From Eubacterium sp. CAG:180 (GTDB taxonomy: Bacteria; Bacillota; Clostridia; Oscillospirales; Acutalibacteraceae): a stretch of 64,000 bases of DNA. The notes beneath the pieces are model-generated. The model was not told where the DNA came from, did no database searches, and saw only the letters and a program-made list of their open reading frames with translations. Of this stretch, positions 23,983-33,062 are shown in pieces; position 1 is the stretch's first letter, and each line of letters opens with the position of its first letter. The position numbers were made by a program, and so were the translations under genes. The stretch covers positions 109,090 to 173,089 of the forward strand of contig HF993136.1 of the NCBI GenBank assembly GCA_000432435.1, read 5' to 3'.

Positions 23983-26529
23983 ATGAAAAAGACACTAAAC
24001 GGGAAATGGCAATTCAGAAAAGTCGGTGATAAGCTATACAAGGAAGCCACCGTACCCGGCTGCAACTATCTTGACCTGATGGCAAACGGAGATATTCCGG
24101 ACCCATTTATCGGCCTTAATGAAAAGGATGTATACTGGGTCGGCGAAACAAATTGGGAATACAAAAAGACTTTTGAAATAACCGAAGAAGAATTAAACTG
24201 TGATGATATACTTCTGACCTGTGAAATGCTTGATACAATATGTGATGTTTTTGTAAATAATATGCTTGCTTTTTCCGCTAGGAATTGTTTTAAAGCTTAC
24301 AGCGTATCAATAAAAGAACGTCTTGATAAGGGTGAAAACGAAATAAGAATATTGTTTCGTTCCCCGGTAAATTATGTTAAAGAAAAATACAAGTCCTGTC
24401 CTACTCCCGTAAATTCAAACGGTCAGAACGGTATTGTTCATATACGTAAACCGCAATGCCATTTCGGTTGGGACTGGGGTCCCGTATTGCCGTGCAGCGG
24501 TATAACAAAGGAAATAAGTCTTGAGTTTGTGAACGGTGCAAAAATTGAATATCTTTTTGCGTCACAAGCGCTCAATGCCGACGGTACTGCCGTTATCTCC
24601 GTAAGAGCCGATATAAAGGCATATAAAGATTACGAATGTTCGTTAAAGGTTGTATTGCCGGACGGCAGCACACTTGAAAAAAGCGGCACAGAAGCTGACT
24701 TTACAATAACCGATCCCGAGCTTTGGTGGACATACGAATTATCCGGCAAAGCCGAGCAGCCGTTGTACGAAATAAGTGCAGCAGTAGTATCCGGCGGCAA
24801 AGAAGTCGATTTCACTTCTAAAAAAATAGGAATCAGAAAAATTGAATTAAACAGAGAAAAAGATGAATACGGAAGAAATTTCCAATTCAGATTAAACGGT
24901 GTCCCTCTTTTCATCAAGGGCACAAATTACATACCGCCCGACAGCTTCATTACACGGTTTACTTCCGACAAGCTCGAATATTTAATTGACACAGCCCTGT
25001 TTTCAAATATAAATATGATACGCATTTGGGGCGGCGGATACTACGAAAGCGACGAATTTTATAATCTCTGTGACAAAAAAGGAATACTTGTTTGGCAAGA
25101 TTTTCAATTCGCCTGTCAAGCCTATCCGTTCTTTGATAATGACTTTCTTGACAATGTAAAAGAAGAGGTTAAATACAATGTAAAACGCCTCTGTCATCAT
25201 CCCTCTCTCGCTGTATGGAACGGCAACAATGAAATTGAAGATATGCATATGGCTTGGGTACATATGCAAAAGTATGTCAAATGGACCGAGAAATTCTTCT
25301 ATCATATACTTGAACCCGAAATAAGAAAATATGACAAAAACACTCCATACACACCCGGTTCGCCTGTAGGTGAATCTCATAACGTCGGAGTAGAAAGCGA
25401 CAATGTAGGCGACACCCATCTGTGGGGCGTATGGCACGGTTTGAAGCCGATGAATTATTACCGCAAACGTATGACACGTTTTTGCAGCGAATTCGGCTTT
25501 GAAAGCCTGCCTGATATGAAGGCTATCGAAAAGTTTGCAAAGCCTTCCGACTACTCCCTTTCGAGCGATGTGTTTAAGTCTCACCAAAAATGTGCCAACG
25601 GCAATGACAAAATGATATATTATATAGCATCTAGGTTTAATTTACCAAAGGAGTTCAAGGATTATGTCTATTTGTCACAGGTAACGCAAAACGAATGTAT
25701 CGCAGATGCCACCGAACATTGGCGCAGAAACAAGGGCAGATGCAACGGTTCAATGTATTGGCAGTTTAATGACTGCTGGGGTGTATGCTCTTGGTCAAGT
25801 CTTGATTACTATGGCAATTACAAAGCCTTACAATACGGTGCAAAGCACTTTAACGCGCCGCTCAGCATATCGATTGAGAATACAAGCGACTATATACGTG
25901 TTTTTGTGCTGAATGATTTAAACGAAAGCAAAACAGTTGATGCGGAATATGAAATATTTGATTTTGAAAACGGAACTCTTGAAACAAACAAAAAAACATT
26001 AACCGTCGGTGCCGTAAAAAATTCAGTTGTTTTTGATTTAAATGTTCCGTTCATTTGCTCGGAATACGATAAAAAAAGAACAGGCATTGCAGTAAGACTT
26101 TATGAGAACAGTGCCCTTATTCAGCAAAAAGCTGTTCTTTTCTGCCGCGAAAACGAGCTTCACTTGCCAAAAGCCAAGCTTAAAACCGCTTTTGAGGAAA
26201 CGGCAGACGGATTGAATGTTACTGTGTCATCCGACAAATATGCTCGCCTAGTCAAAGTTGAAAGCAGCAAAAGCACTTTGCCGTTCAGCGATAACTTTTT
26301 TGATCTGCTTCCGGGTCAGAAAAAAACTGTAACGATTAAAAAAGACACGTCTATTTCAACTACCGAGCTCAGAAACAGTATTACGACATACTCCCTCTCG
26401 GACATACCGTTCAGTAATAATAAGCTTGATACAAAGTTTAAACAGCTCAAGGTCTTTTTATCACCGACAAATATATCAAACGCTATATACCACGGCAGAC
26501 TTACAAAGGATGCCGAAATTACCGAATAA
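23983..26529 (+). CDS. Beta-mannosidase (GH2)
   Basis: The enzyme releases beta-linked mannose from short glycans such as the N-glycan core or mannobiose. The 848-residue protein has no signal peptide. It has the GH2 order of jelly-roll ('KWQFRKVGDKLYKEATVPGC'), an immunoglobulin-like domain and a TIM barrel. The mannosidase mark is 'CHFGWDWGPVLP' near residue 160, the acid/base Glu lies in 'AVWNGNNE' near 410, and the likely nucleophile Glu in 'RFCSEFGFES' near 500. The ATG at 23983 lies behind AGAGAGGG and the promoter supports it. The convergent fucosidase and divergent transporter suggest a small glycan-use locus. Confidence 0.92.
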   Translation: MKKTLNGKWQFRKVGDKLYKEATVPGCNYLDLMANGDIPDPFIGLNEKDVYWVGETNWEYKKTFEITEEELNCDDILLTCEMLDTICDVFVNNMLAFSARNCFKAYSVSIKERLDKGENEIRILFRSPVNYVKEKYKSCPTPVNSNGQNGIVHIRKPQCHFGWDWGPVLPCSGITKEISLEFVNGAKIEYLFASQALNADGTAVISVRADIKAYKDYECSLKVVLPDGSTLEKSGTEADFTITDPELWWTYELSGKAEQPLYEISAAVVSGGKEVDFTSKKIGIRKIELNREKDEYGRNFQFRLNGVPLFIKGTNYIPPDSFITRFTSDKLEYLIDTALFSNINMIRIWGGGYYESDEFYNLCDKKGILVWQDFQFACQAYPFFDNDFLDNVKEEVKYNVKRLCHHPSLAVWNGNNEIEDMHMAWVHMQKYVKWTEKFFYHILEPEIRKYDKNTPYTPGSPVGESHNVGVESDNVGDTHLWGVWHGLKPMNYYRKRMTRFCSEFGFESLPDMKAIEKFAKPSDYSLSSDVFKSHQKCANGNDKMIYYIASRFNLPKEFKDYVYLSQVTQNECIADATEHWRRNKGRCNGSMYWQFNDCWGVCSWSSLDYYGNYKALQYGAKHFNAPLSISIENTSDYIRVFVLNDLNESKTVDAEYEIFDFENGTLETNKKTLTVGAVKNSVVFDLNVPFICSEYDKKRTGIAVRLYENSALIQQKAVLFCRENELHLPKAKLKTAFEETADGLNVTVSSDKYARLVKVESSKSTLPFSDNFFDLLPGQKKTVTIKKDTSISTTELRNSITTYSLSDIPFSNNKLDTKFKQLKVFLSPTNISNAIYHGRLTKDAEITE

Positions 26530-26533
26530 GCTA

Positions 26534-26583
26534 AAAAAAGAGTCTCAACGGTTGCTATAAGCAATCATTGAGACTCTTTTTAT
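26534..26583. terminator. Bidirectional terminator between beta-mannosidase and fucosidase
   Basis: A long stem, AAAAAGAGTCTCAA with TTGAGACTCTTTTT, encloses GTTGCT/AGCAAT and has T runs on both sides. It separates the two convergent glycosidase genes. Confidence 0.9.
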
Positions 26584-28058
26584 TCAAGAACAATTTTAAA
26601 GCATAACGGCAAGGTCGTTTGCGGAATTTCCATAAGTTTAAGTTCCATATATTTTTCGGTTCGGCTGATTATTATCGGTGAGTGATTACCGAGGAGCTTT
26701 ACCGAATATACAATTGCGTCCTGCGCTATCTTTTTAAAGTTCTTAATTCTTATTACACCGTCATGTGTCGGTTTCATTTGGAAAACGTAAACCGCTCCGT
26801 CCTTATATGTAAAACGAAAATCATTTTCGGTATACTTTTTTGTCTTATTATCCTTAAAGGACCCGTCCTTTGTATTGACTTTTCCTTCGCCGAAGGTTTT
26901 CCACGGAACCGTATCGTATATCCCCTCACCGTTAGTCTTCAGCCAATCGCCGATTTCATTCAAAACCGCAGTTTCTTCATCTGTAATCGTGCCGTCGGGT
27001 TTCGGGCCGACATTTAAAAGCATAACGCCGTTTTTACTTACAATATCGATTAAATCGCATATAACATGGTATGCCGACTTAAACTTGTTATTTTCGGTAT
27101 ATCCCCATGAATTTTTTGCTATTGAAGTGCAGGTCTGCCACGGTACGGGCGAAATATCTGTCAAAGCTCCCCGTTCAACGTCAAACGTAGCACTTCCCGG
27201 AGCAAAAGCCTGAAGCTTATAATTTATCGTAACTTCAGTTCCCCATTCTGCGGCACGGTTATAATAATATGCCGCAAATTTCTTTAAATACGGTTTAAAC
27301 GCCCTGTTATGTATCCACCAATCGAAGTAAACAACTTTCGGCTTGTATTTATCTATCAGCTCACATATGCGGACAAGCCAATCTTTTAAGAAATCCTCCG
27401 TCGGAGGTACAGAACGGCAGTTTGATGCCGTTACACCCATTTTATCGGATGACAGCTCCCTACAATAATAAGCAGGTCCGTAAAAGTCGGCATATCTTTC
27501 ATTGCACACATCGCTGTCAAATGTTCTGCCCATATTCATAAAGAAATAATGTTCGGCACGATGGTTTGACGCACAAAAGGCAAGTCCGACATTTTCCACA
27601 GCCGTTTTCAGTTCTCCGAGAACATCTCGTTCCGGTCCCATATTTACACTGTTCCAACGGTTAAACTCGGTATTATACATGGCAAAGCCATCGTGATGTT
27701 CAGCAACCGGCATTACGTATTTTGCGCCGCTGTTTTTAAAAAGCTCCGCCCACTTTTCGGGATTGAAGTTTTCGGCTTTGAACATCGGTATAAAGTCCTT
27801 ATATCCAAAGTCCTTTTGATTACCGTACTTTTCACGGTGGTGCCGATATGCCGGCTTTGATTTATCATACATCTCACGCGAATACCACTCATTGCCGAAT
27901 GCAGGTACGCTGTAAATTCCCCAGTGAATAAAGATTCCAAATTTAGCATTCTTATACCATTCCGGTGTTTTATGTTTACATAAAGATTGCCAACTGTCGG
28001 TATAAGGTCCCGATTCGATAACGTAATCAATTTGTTTTAAATAATCCTTTTCTGTCAT
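26580..28058 (-). CDS. Alpha-L-fucosidase (GH29)
   Basis: This retaining glycosidase removes alpha-L-fucose from glycans. The 492-residue protein lacks a signal peptide, so it acts in the cytoplasm. Family marks are 'WYKNAKFGIFIHWGIYSVPAF' near residue 34, 'AKYVMPVAEHHDGFAMYN' near 110, and the likely nucleophile Asp in 'KVVYFDWWIHN' near 245. 'KNGVMLLNVGPKPDGTI' near 345 is also typical. A short C-terminal beta domain follows. It converges on the beta-mannosidase gene over a shared terminator. The acid/base residue cannot be placed by eye, as is common in GH29. Confidence 0.92.
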   Translation of the reverse strand: MTEKDYLKQIDYVIESGPYTDSWQSLCKHKTPEWYKNAKFGIFIHWGIYSVPAFGNEWYSREMYDKSKPAYRHHREKYGNQKDFGYKDFIPMFKAENFNPEKWAELFKNSGAKYVMPVAEHHDGFAMYNTEFNRWNSVNMGPERDVLGELKTAVENVGLAFCASNHRAEHYFFMNMGRTFDSDVCNERYADFYGPAYYCRELSSDKMGVTASNCRSVPPTEDFLKDWLVRICELIDKYKPKVVYFDWWIHNRAFKPYLKKFAAYYYNRAAEWGTEVTINYKLQAFAPGSATFDVERGALTDISPVPWQTCTSIAKNSWGYTENNKFKSAYHVICDLIDIVSKNGVMLLNVGPKPDGTITDEETAVLNEIGDWLKTNGEGIYDTVPWKTFGEGKVNTKDGSFKDNKTKKYTENDFRFTYKDGAVYVFQMKPTHDGVIRIKNFKKIAQDAIVYSVKLLGNHSPIIISRTEKYMELKLMEIPQTTLPLCFKIVLE

Positions 28059-28101
28059 AATTTTTCACCCCCAAAAAATCTCATTGCTCAATATAATACT
28101 T

Positions 28102-28686
28102 TTATGTGAGAGAATCACTATCCTGCGGAAGTGTTTTTTTCGACGAAGAAACGATGTTATTTTTTTGCTCGGGACTTATATTTTCCGCCTGTTCCAAAAG
28201 ATCGAGGCGGCGATTTATCTTCTTTTGGTTTTCAAGAACAAGATCCATCTTTCTGTGCAAATCATCGATTATAAGTTCACTTTTTAAATTGACTTTAAAA
28301 TCATTTTCCGCACGCTCTCTGTCCTTGGACTCCTGCCTGTTTTGGCTCATCATAATAAGCGGAGCCTGTACTGCCGCAATACAAGAAAGCACTAAATTCA
28401 AAAGGATAAACGGATATGCGTCAAAAGCCTTATCTTTAAGTACTATATTCAGAACCATCCAAATAACCATTATAGCTATAAAGCTGAATATAAACGCCCA
28501 ACTTCCGGCAAAACGCGCAACAGCATCCGCCGCACGCTGACCGAAAGATAGTTTGTCGGTTTTATCCGAATCCTTAGAAAGCTCGGTGTTGATAAGCTGA
28601 TGTATCAGTTCCTCATCCGTAAATTCCTTATCCGTAACGTCAAGCAATTCCTTTACTATTCTGCGACGCTCTTTTTTGTTGCTCAT
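28102..28686 (-). CDS. DUF1003 membrane protein
   Basis: The 194-residue protein has two adjacent membrane helices in 'GSWAFIFSFIAIMVIWMVLN' and 'YPFILLNLVLSCIAAVQAPLIMMSQNRQ', the DUF1003 core. A cytoplasmic coiled-coil-like tail follows ('DLHRKMDLVLENQKKINRRLDLLEQ'). The acidic N-terminal part is also typical. No activity is known for the family. It is monocistronic, with 43 bp to the fucosidase start downstream, so the fucosidase could be read through from it. Confidence 0.88.
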   Translation of the reverse strand: MSNKKERRRIVKELLDVTDKEFTDEELIHQLINTELSKDSDKTDKLSFGQRAADAVARFAGSWAFIFSFIAIMVIWMVLNIVLKDKAFDAYPFILLNLVLSCIAAVQAPLIMMSQNRQESKDRERAENDFKVNLKSELIIDDLHRKMDLVLENQKKINRRLDLLEQAENISPEQKNNIVSSSKKTLPQDSDSLT

Positions 28687-28892
28687 AATTTTTAACCCCT
28701 TTCACGTTTTCATATATTAATTATACTAAACACCTGTTACGATGCAAGAATTTCTCAACAATCAAAAACCAAACAAGCTTTTTTGGGAAATACAACAATA
28801 TATTCCAAAAAGCTAATTACTTTCGCGCAACAATAATTATTATTTTATCACATCTTACTTTCAGATTCTACAAAAACAAAAGCTAATAAAAC

Positions 28893-28925
28893 TAAAAAAG
28901 GATTTAGCTTATGCTAAATCCTTTT
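28893..28925 (-). terminator. Terminator of tRNA-Pro
   Basis: The 13-bp stem AAAAGGATTTAGC/GCTAAATCCTTTT (28896-28908 with 28913-28925) has a TTAT loop and is followed by TTTAGTTTT on the minus strand. Confidence 0.85.
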
Positions 28926-28926
28926 A

Positions 28927-29002
28927 TGGTCGGAGTGACAAGACTTGAACTTGCGGCCCCTAGACCCCCAGTCTAGTGCGCTACCAACTGCGCCACACCC
29001 CG
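28927..29002 (-). tRNA. tRNA-Pro(GGG)
   Basis: The minus strand gives a 76-nt tRNA with acceptor stem CGGGGTG/CACTCCG, anticodon arm CTAGA-CTGGGGG-TCTAG (anticodon GGG), a T arm with GTTCAAG, and an encoded CCA. A second tRNA-Pro would be needed elsewhere for CCA/CCG codons. Confidence 0.95.
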
Positions 29003-29093
29003 ATAAATCGTATGCTTTTTTACTGCCCGAATATATTAACATAATACGGGGGATTTTGCAAGCCCTAAATTATATTTTTTATTTTAAATCCGA

Positions 29094-29843
29094 TTACCTT
29101 TTTTTCTTCCGCATAATTAAAATTATAACTGCGGCAATAATAACAAGAGCCAATGAAACTATCAGCGATATGATAAGCGCTTTACGGCTTTTGGAAGAAT
29201 GTTTTACCGGAGTACCGGCAGAAGTTTCGTCCGGCAATACATTGTTAATGTCTTCGGCAATCGACTCAGGTGAAAAATATGAATCATTACTTGAAAAATC
29301 GGTACTTTCCCTAACAGAATCTGTATTCTTACCGTCCGCAACAACAGATGTGTCAACACTGTTTTTATCAGACAAAGCATTAAACGAAATAGCAGGAGAA
29401 ACCGACTTTTCGTTGGCTATGAGGGACGAATTTACATCATACAGTCTATACTCGGATACCGAAAAATCCGACAATGTAACTTTGTCACCGCTCGACGAAA
29501 ACTTTATTGTTGCCAAATTTTCCCCATTACTTAAAGCGTTGGCCGAGGCAAAAACGAAACGAACAGTATTGCCTTTATTTTGATAGTCCGGATTTATAAG
29601 CATCATACACCTTTCGGAGTCCGTCGAATAATCAACAAGTTTAAGCTTGTCGCTGTTATATACTAAATTCATACTGCCGCCGCATACCTCGTTACCGTTA
29701 TCGATAAATCCAAGATAAACCGTATATTCGTTACTTACGGTTTCAACTATATTTACGGATGCGGTATTATCCACCGCAAAGGCACAAAAAGAAAATGTAC
29801 AAAGCATAATTGCAACAAGCAAAACAGAAACAGTCTTTTTCAT
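29094..29843 (-). CDS. Membrane-anchored cohesin-like surface protein
   Basis: The 249-residue protein has, in order: a signal peptide (residues 1-23, 'MKKTVSVLLVAIMLCTFSF'); one cohesin-like beta domain (about 27-145) with 'GGSMNLVYNSDKLKLVDYS' and 'RFVFASANALSNGENLATIKF'; a Ser/Asp-rich linker; a C-terminal membrane helix ('ALIISLIVSLALVIIAAVI'); and 'RKKKR'. It should sit on the outer face of the cell membrane. Cohesins bind dockerins in cellulosome-like assemblies, but no dockerin protein is seen in the window. The ATG at 29843 starts the signal peptide and follows GGTGAT. Cohesin assignment is by pattern. Confidence 0.72.
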   Translation of the reverse strand: MKKTVSVLLVAIMLCTFSFCAFAVDNTASVNIVETVSNEYTVYLGFIDNGNEVCGGSMNLVYNSDKLKLVDYSTDSERCMMLINPDYQNKGNTVRFVFASANALSNGENLATIKFSSSGDKVTLSDFSVSEYRLYDVNSSLIANEKSVSPAISFNALSDKNSVDTSVVADGKNTDSVRESTDFSSNDSYFSPESIAEDINNVLPDETSAGTPVKHSSKSRKALIISLIVSLALVIIAAVIILIMRKKKR

Positions 29844-29897
29844 TATATCACCACATTTATAATAGCATAAATTTTTCAAAAAAATACAAAAAGAAGA

Positions 29898-29923
29898 AGT
29901 CTGCCCGAATTAACGAACAGACT
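29898..29923 (-). terminator. Terminator of the zinc-ribbon gene
   Basis: The stem AGTCTGCCCG/CGAACAGACT has one mismatch and is followed on the minus strand by a T-rich tract (CTTCTTCTTTTTG). Confidence 0.6.
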
Positions 29924-29956
29924 CAGCGAAACATATATATTTAATTTATGTTAAAA

Positions 29957-30238
29957 TTATGCCTGCTCTTCTTTCATCTTTGCAAAGCACTCGCTACAAT
30001 AAACAGGACGATCATCTTTGGGCTGGAAAGGAACCTTTGCCTCGCCGCCACAGCGTGCACAAGTTGCTGTGTACATCTGTCTATCGCCTTTAGCAGCGTT
30101 CTTTCTTGCATCGCGGCAAGCCTTGCATCTCTGGGGCTCGTTTACAAAGCCTTTTTCAGCATAGAACTCCTGCTCACCTGCTGTAAAAACGAACTCTTTA
30201 CCGCATTCCTTACAAATAAGGGTTTTGTCTTCGTACAT
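29957..30238 (-). CDS. Small zinc-ribbon protein
   Basis: The 93-residue protein has four cysteine pairs: CKEC (9-12), CKAC (38-41), CARC near 60 and CSEC near 81. They form two zinc ribbons, and the first pair sits in 'LICKECGKEFVFTAGEQEFYAEKGF', typical of the probable zinc-ribbon family in Clostridia. The second half, 'CGGEAKVPFQPKDDRPVYCSECF', is the known partner motif. These proteins may bind nucleic acid or act as small regulators; no role is proven. It lies 109 bp downstream of the sigma-factor gene on the same strand. Confidence 0.82.
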   Translation of the reverse strand: MYEDKTLICKECGKEFVFTAGEQEFYAEKGFVNEPQRCKACRDARKNAAKGDRQMYTATCARCGGEAKVPFQPKDDRPVYCSECFAKMKEEQA

Positions 30239-30347
30239 TTTGCTACCTCGCTTGAAAAAAATTATTTTTACCCTAAGCGGAATTGCACCGCCGCAAAAAT
30301 GCTCTCCTAATGAGAAAAGGGCTTTTGATGAAGTATTAATTACCGCC

Positions 30348-30917
30348 TTAGTTATACTTCTTCAGCTTTCGCCTAACCCTTTGAAGCGCATTGTCAACGG
30401 ATTTGGATGAAGAACCGAGTTTTTGGGCTATTTCGCCGTAGCTTAACCCGCTAAGGAATAATTTTAAAATGCTGCGTTCTCTTTCGGAAAGCTGTGTTTC
30501 GATAAAGCCAAAAAGCCTGTCACATTCCTCTTTAACAACAAGACCGTCATCATAAGAAAGCTCCGGCACAGATAAAAGCTCTGTTTCCAAAGGAACCAAA
30601 AGGTCACGACGCACACTCTTGCCGCCTGACGCTTTTTTTACAGCCGAAATGATTCTGTTACGTATGCAAACCGAGGCATAAGTTCTGAATGACGCGCCAC
30701 AATCAGTTTTATAGGAACGCGCGGCAGACAAGAGCCCTATCATACCCTCCTGAAAAAGATCGTCGGAATCGACGCCGACAGCTCCGGAAAACTTAGAAGC
30801 CTCACGACGCACATCGGGAATCATTTTTGATACAAGCAGAGATAAAGCTTCATTATCGCCTGAAGATGCCAGCTTGACCAACCTCAGAAGATCATCATTA
30901 TCAGTCAAAACAGGCAC
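30348..30917 (-). CDS. SigH-like RNA polymerase sigma factor
   Basis: The 189-residue protein has sigma region 2 ('VDSDDLFQEGMIGLLSAARSYKTDCGASFRTYASVCIRNRI', about 50-90) and region 4 ('LSERERSILKLFLSGLSYGEIAQKLGSSSKSVDNALQRVRRKLKKY'). The ending 'KSVDNALQRVRRKLKKY' and the central layout match SigH of Bacillus, the early stationary-phase and sporulation factor, as I recall it. It is shorter by about 25 residues. Whether this organism sporulates cannot be told from the window. Start at ATG 30917. Confidence 0.85.
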   Translation of the reverse strand: MPVLTDNDDLLRLVKLASSGDNEALSLLVSKMIPDVRREASKFSGAVGVDSDDLFQEGMIGLLSAARSYKTDCGASFRTYASVCIRNRIISAVKKASGGKSVRRDLLVPLETELLSVPELSYDDGLVVKEECDRLFGFIETQLSERERSILKLFLSGLSYGEIAQKLGSSSKSVDNALQRVRRKLKKYN

Positions 30918-31043
30918 ACCCCTTGGCTAATCATTGCTAATAAAACTGCAAGCTTAATTATTATAGCATATTTTAAGCATTTGTCAACCACACTTTTTGT
31001 GTACATTACACAACGCGAGCAATAATGACAAATTTTACATATA

Positions 31044-31078
31044 AAATAACACGCCGCGACAAATGCGACGTGTTATTT
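31044..31078 (-). terminator. Terminator of the phosphohexomutase operon
   Basis: The 10-bp stem AAATAACACG/CGTGTTATTT encloses a small GC stem and is followed on the minus strand by TTTTATATG, just after the 34-residue gene. Confidence 0.78.
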
Positions 31079-31081
31079 CAA

Positions 31082-31186
31082 TTATTTAAAGTAAAAAACA
31101 TTAAGCAAAACCGTAAGTGTTGTTGCCACCATAAGCACAGCCAATACTATGGCTATAACACGAACGGCCCATTTCTTTTGCATCAT
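31082..31186 (-). CDS. 34-residue membrane peptide
   Basis: Starting at tandem ATGs behind GGAAG, this frame encodes a short basic N terminus (MMQKKWAVR) and a single hydrophobic helix to the end ('VIAIVLAVLMVATTLTVLL'), closing with NVFYFK. It begins 16 bases after the phosphohexomutase stop and ends just before the terminator, so it is the second gene of that operon. Similar tiny membrane proteins of unknown role are frequent in Ruminococcaceae. The ribosome site and helix make it likely to be real. Confidence 0.65.
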   Translation of the reverse strand: MMQKKWAVRVIAIVLAVLMVATTLTVLLNVFYFK

Positions 31187-31201
31187 TTTCAGAATCTTCC
31201 T

Positions 31202-32926
31202 TTAATTCTTAATACCGAGTATTTTTTCCATATCGTCGCTTATCTTATCGGTAACAGTCTTAGCCTCATCGCGCGTGTTGCCTACTGCCGTAATATAAAT
31301 CTTTATCTTCGGTTCTGTTCCCGACGGGCGAACTATTACGCTGTTGCCGCCCTCAAGGGTGTATGCAAGCACATTTGATTTCGGCAGAGTAATCTTAGCC
31401 TTCTCGCCTGTCTTAAGATTTGTCTCGATGCTTGCCTCATAATCCGAAGATGTTACGACATCCATACCCGCAATATTTTTAAGGCCGTCAGCGCGAAGTG
31501 AATCCATCATTTCAGCCATCTTTTTCATTCCCGCGGCACCTTCAAAGCCGAAATTGAGAAGAGTATTAAGATAAAGGCCGTACTTCTTGTATATGCTCTG
31601 CATAAAGTCATAAAGACTCATACCTTTAAGCTTATAGTATGACGCCATTTCGCATACAAGCATTGAAGCGACGACGGCATCCTTATCTCTTGCATGTGAG
31701 CCGCGGAGATAGCCGTAGGATTCTTCCATACCGACTACAAAACGGTCAGCCTCATTTTTACTTTCAAGCTTTGTAACAAGCTCTCCTATATATTTAAATC
31801 CGGTAAGCAAGTTTGCCGTAGTTGCGCCGTGGGCAGCAGCAATGGCCGAGATAAGCGGTGAAGTAACTATTGTTTTAACAACAACAGGAGCTTTCGGAAG
31901 TTTATTTTGCTCAGTAAGAGTTTCAAGCAAATATTCTGTAAACATTGCTCCCACTTCGTTACCGGTCATAAGCTTATATTCGCCGTCGTCAAGCACAGCA
32001 ATGCCGAGTCTGTCGCAATCGGGATCGGTTGCAACAAGAAGGTCTGCCTTTTTTGTTTTTGAAAGGTTTATTGCGCACTCAAAGGCCTGTTTGATTTCGG
32101 GATTGGGATACGGGCAGGTCGGGAAGTTTCCGTCGGGCAATTCCTGTTCAGGAACAACGGTTACATCCTCAACACCTATCATTTTAAGGATTTTGCGGAC
32201 AGGCTTGTTTCCGGTGCCGTTAAGCGGAGTATAAATTACCGAGAGTCCCGCTTTTTCACATATGCCGGGATTGACTCTTGCTTTCAGCACTTCGGTAAAG
32301 AACGACTCATAAACCTCATCGCTGATATATTCAATTTTTCCGCTCTTGACGCATTCTTCGAAGTCGGCGGTTTTAACGCCCGAGAACATATCAACACGGC
32401 TTATAAACTCATAGGTTTTGGCGGCGGCTGCATCGGTCATCTGATAGCCGTTTGGGTCGTAGCACTTATAGCCGTTGTACTTTGAGGGATTATGACTTGC
32501 GGTTATGATTATGCCCGAGCTGCAATGAAGCTTGCGAACCGCATATGACAGCATCGGAGTCGGTACAAGTTCACGATAGATATATACCTTAATACCGTTA
32601 GCGGCAAGCACCGAAGCCGCGGAACGTGCAAATACATCCGATTTTATACGCGAATCATAGGCAATGGCAACGCTCGGCTCTTTAAACTCGCTGTTAAGAT
32701 AATCCGAGAGGCCCTGTGTTGCCTGATTAACGGTATAAACATTCATTCTGTTTGTACCGGCTCCTATAACTCCGCGCAGACCTGCCGTACCGAATTCAAG
32801 ATTTTTATAAAATCTGTCGAGAATCTCATCCTGATTTCCCTCAACTGATTTAAGCTCCGGAATAAGGTCTTTATCATTCACGGCTTTTTCGCACCATAAT
32901 TTATAAAGAGAGTTAATATCGTTCAT
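31202..32926 (-). CDS. Phosphohexomutase (phosphoglucomutase/phosphomannomutase)
   Basis: It interconverts hexose 1- and 6-phosphates in the cytoplasm. The 574-residue protein has four mutase domains with the phosphoserine loop 'GIIITASHNPSKYNGYKCY' near residue 140, the Mg site 'DPDCDRLGIAV' near 305, and the sugar-specificity loop 'GMEESYGYLRG' near 400. The phosphate-binding 'RPSGTEPKIKIYI' lies near 540. Size and motifs match the PgcA type of Firmicutes. It feeds UDP-sugar and cell-envelope synthesis, and would also link glycan breakdown to glycolysis. Confidence 0.93.
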   Translation of the reverse strand: MNDINSLYKLWCEKAVNDKDLIPELKSVEGNQDEILDRFYKNLEFGTAGLRGVIGAGTNRMNVYTVNQATQGLSDYLNSEFKEPSVAIAYDSRIKSDVFARSAASVLAANGIKVYIYRELVPTPMLSYAVRKLHCSSGIIITASHNPSKYNGYKCYDPNGYQMTDAAAAKTYEFISRVDMFSGVKTADFEECVKSGKIEYISDEVYESFFTEVLKARVNPGICEKAGLSVIYTPLNGTGNKPVRKILKMIGVEDVTVVPEQELPDGNFPTCPYPNPEIKQAFECAINLSKTKKADLLVATDPDCDRLGIAVLDDGEYKLMTGNEVGAMFTEYLLETLTEQNKLPKAPVVVKTIVTSPLISAIAAAHGATTANLLTGFKYIGELVTKLESKNEADRFVVGMEESYGYLRGSHARDKDAVVASMLVCEMASYYKLKGMSLYDFMQSIYKKYGLYLNTLLNFGFEGAAGMKKMAEMMDSLRADGLKNIAGMDVVTSSDYEASIETNLKTGEKAKITLPKSNVLAYTLEGGNSVIVRPSGTEPKIKIYITAVGNTRDEAKTVTDKISDDMEKILGIKN

Positions 32927-33062
32927 AATAATACCTCCTTAGAATTCATCACTTATATTATAATATCTTTTTTTATCAAAGTAAATAACAACATTTGTGA
33001 AAACTCACGTTATATGTTACAATTAATACCGAACTTTTGCAGAAATAAAAAGAGTGGTTATA

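Noticed and set aside
25003..25587. 194-codon minus-strand frame inside the beta-mannosidase gene
   Set aside because: It is a complement of conserved GH2 coding sequence, with no promoter or ribosome site.
28775..28812. Hairpin AGCTTTTT...AAAAAGCT between DUF1003 and tRNA-Pro
   Set aside because: The stem is interrupted and its direction is unclear; I could not tell a terminator from chance in this AT-rich gap.
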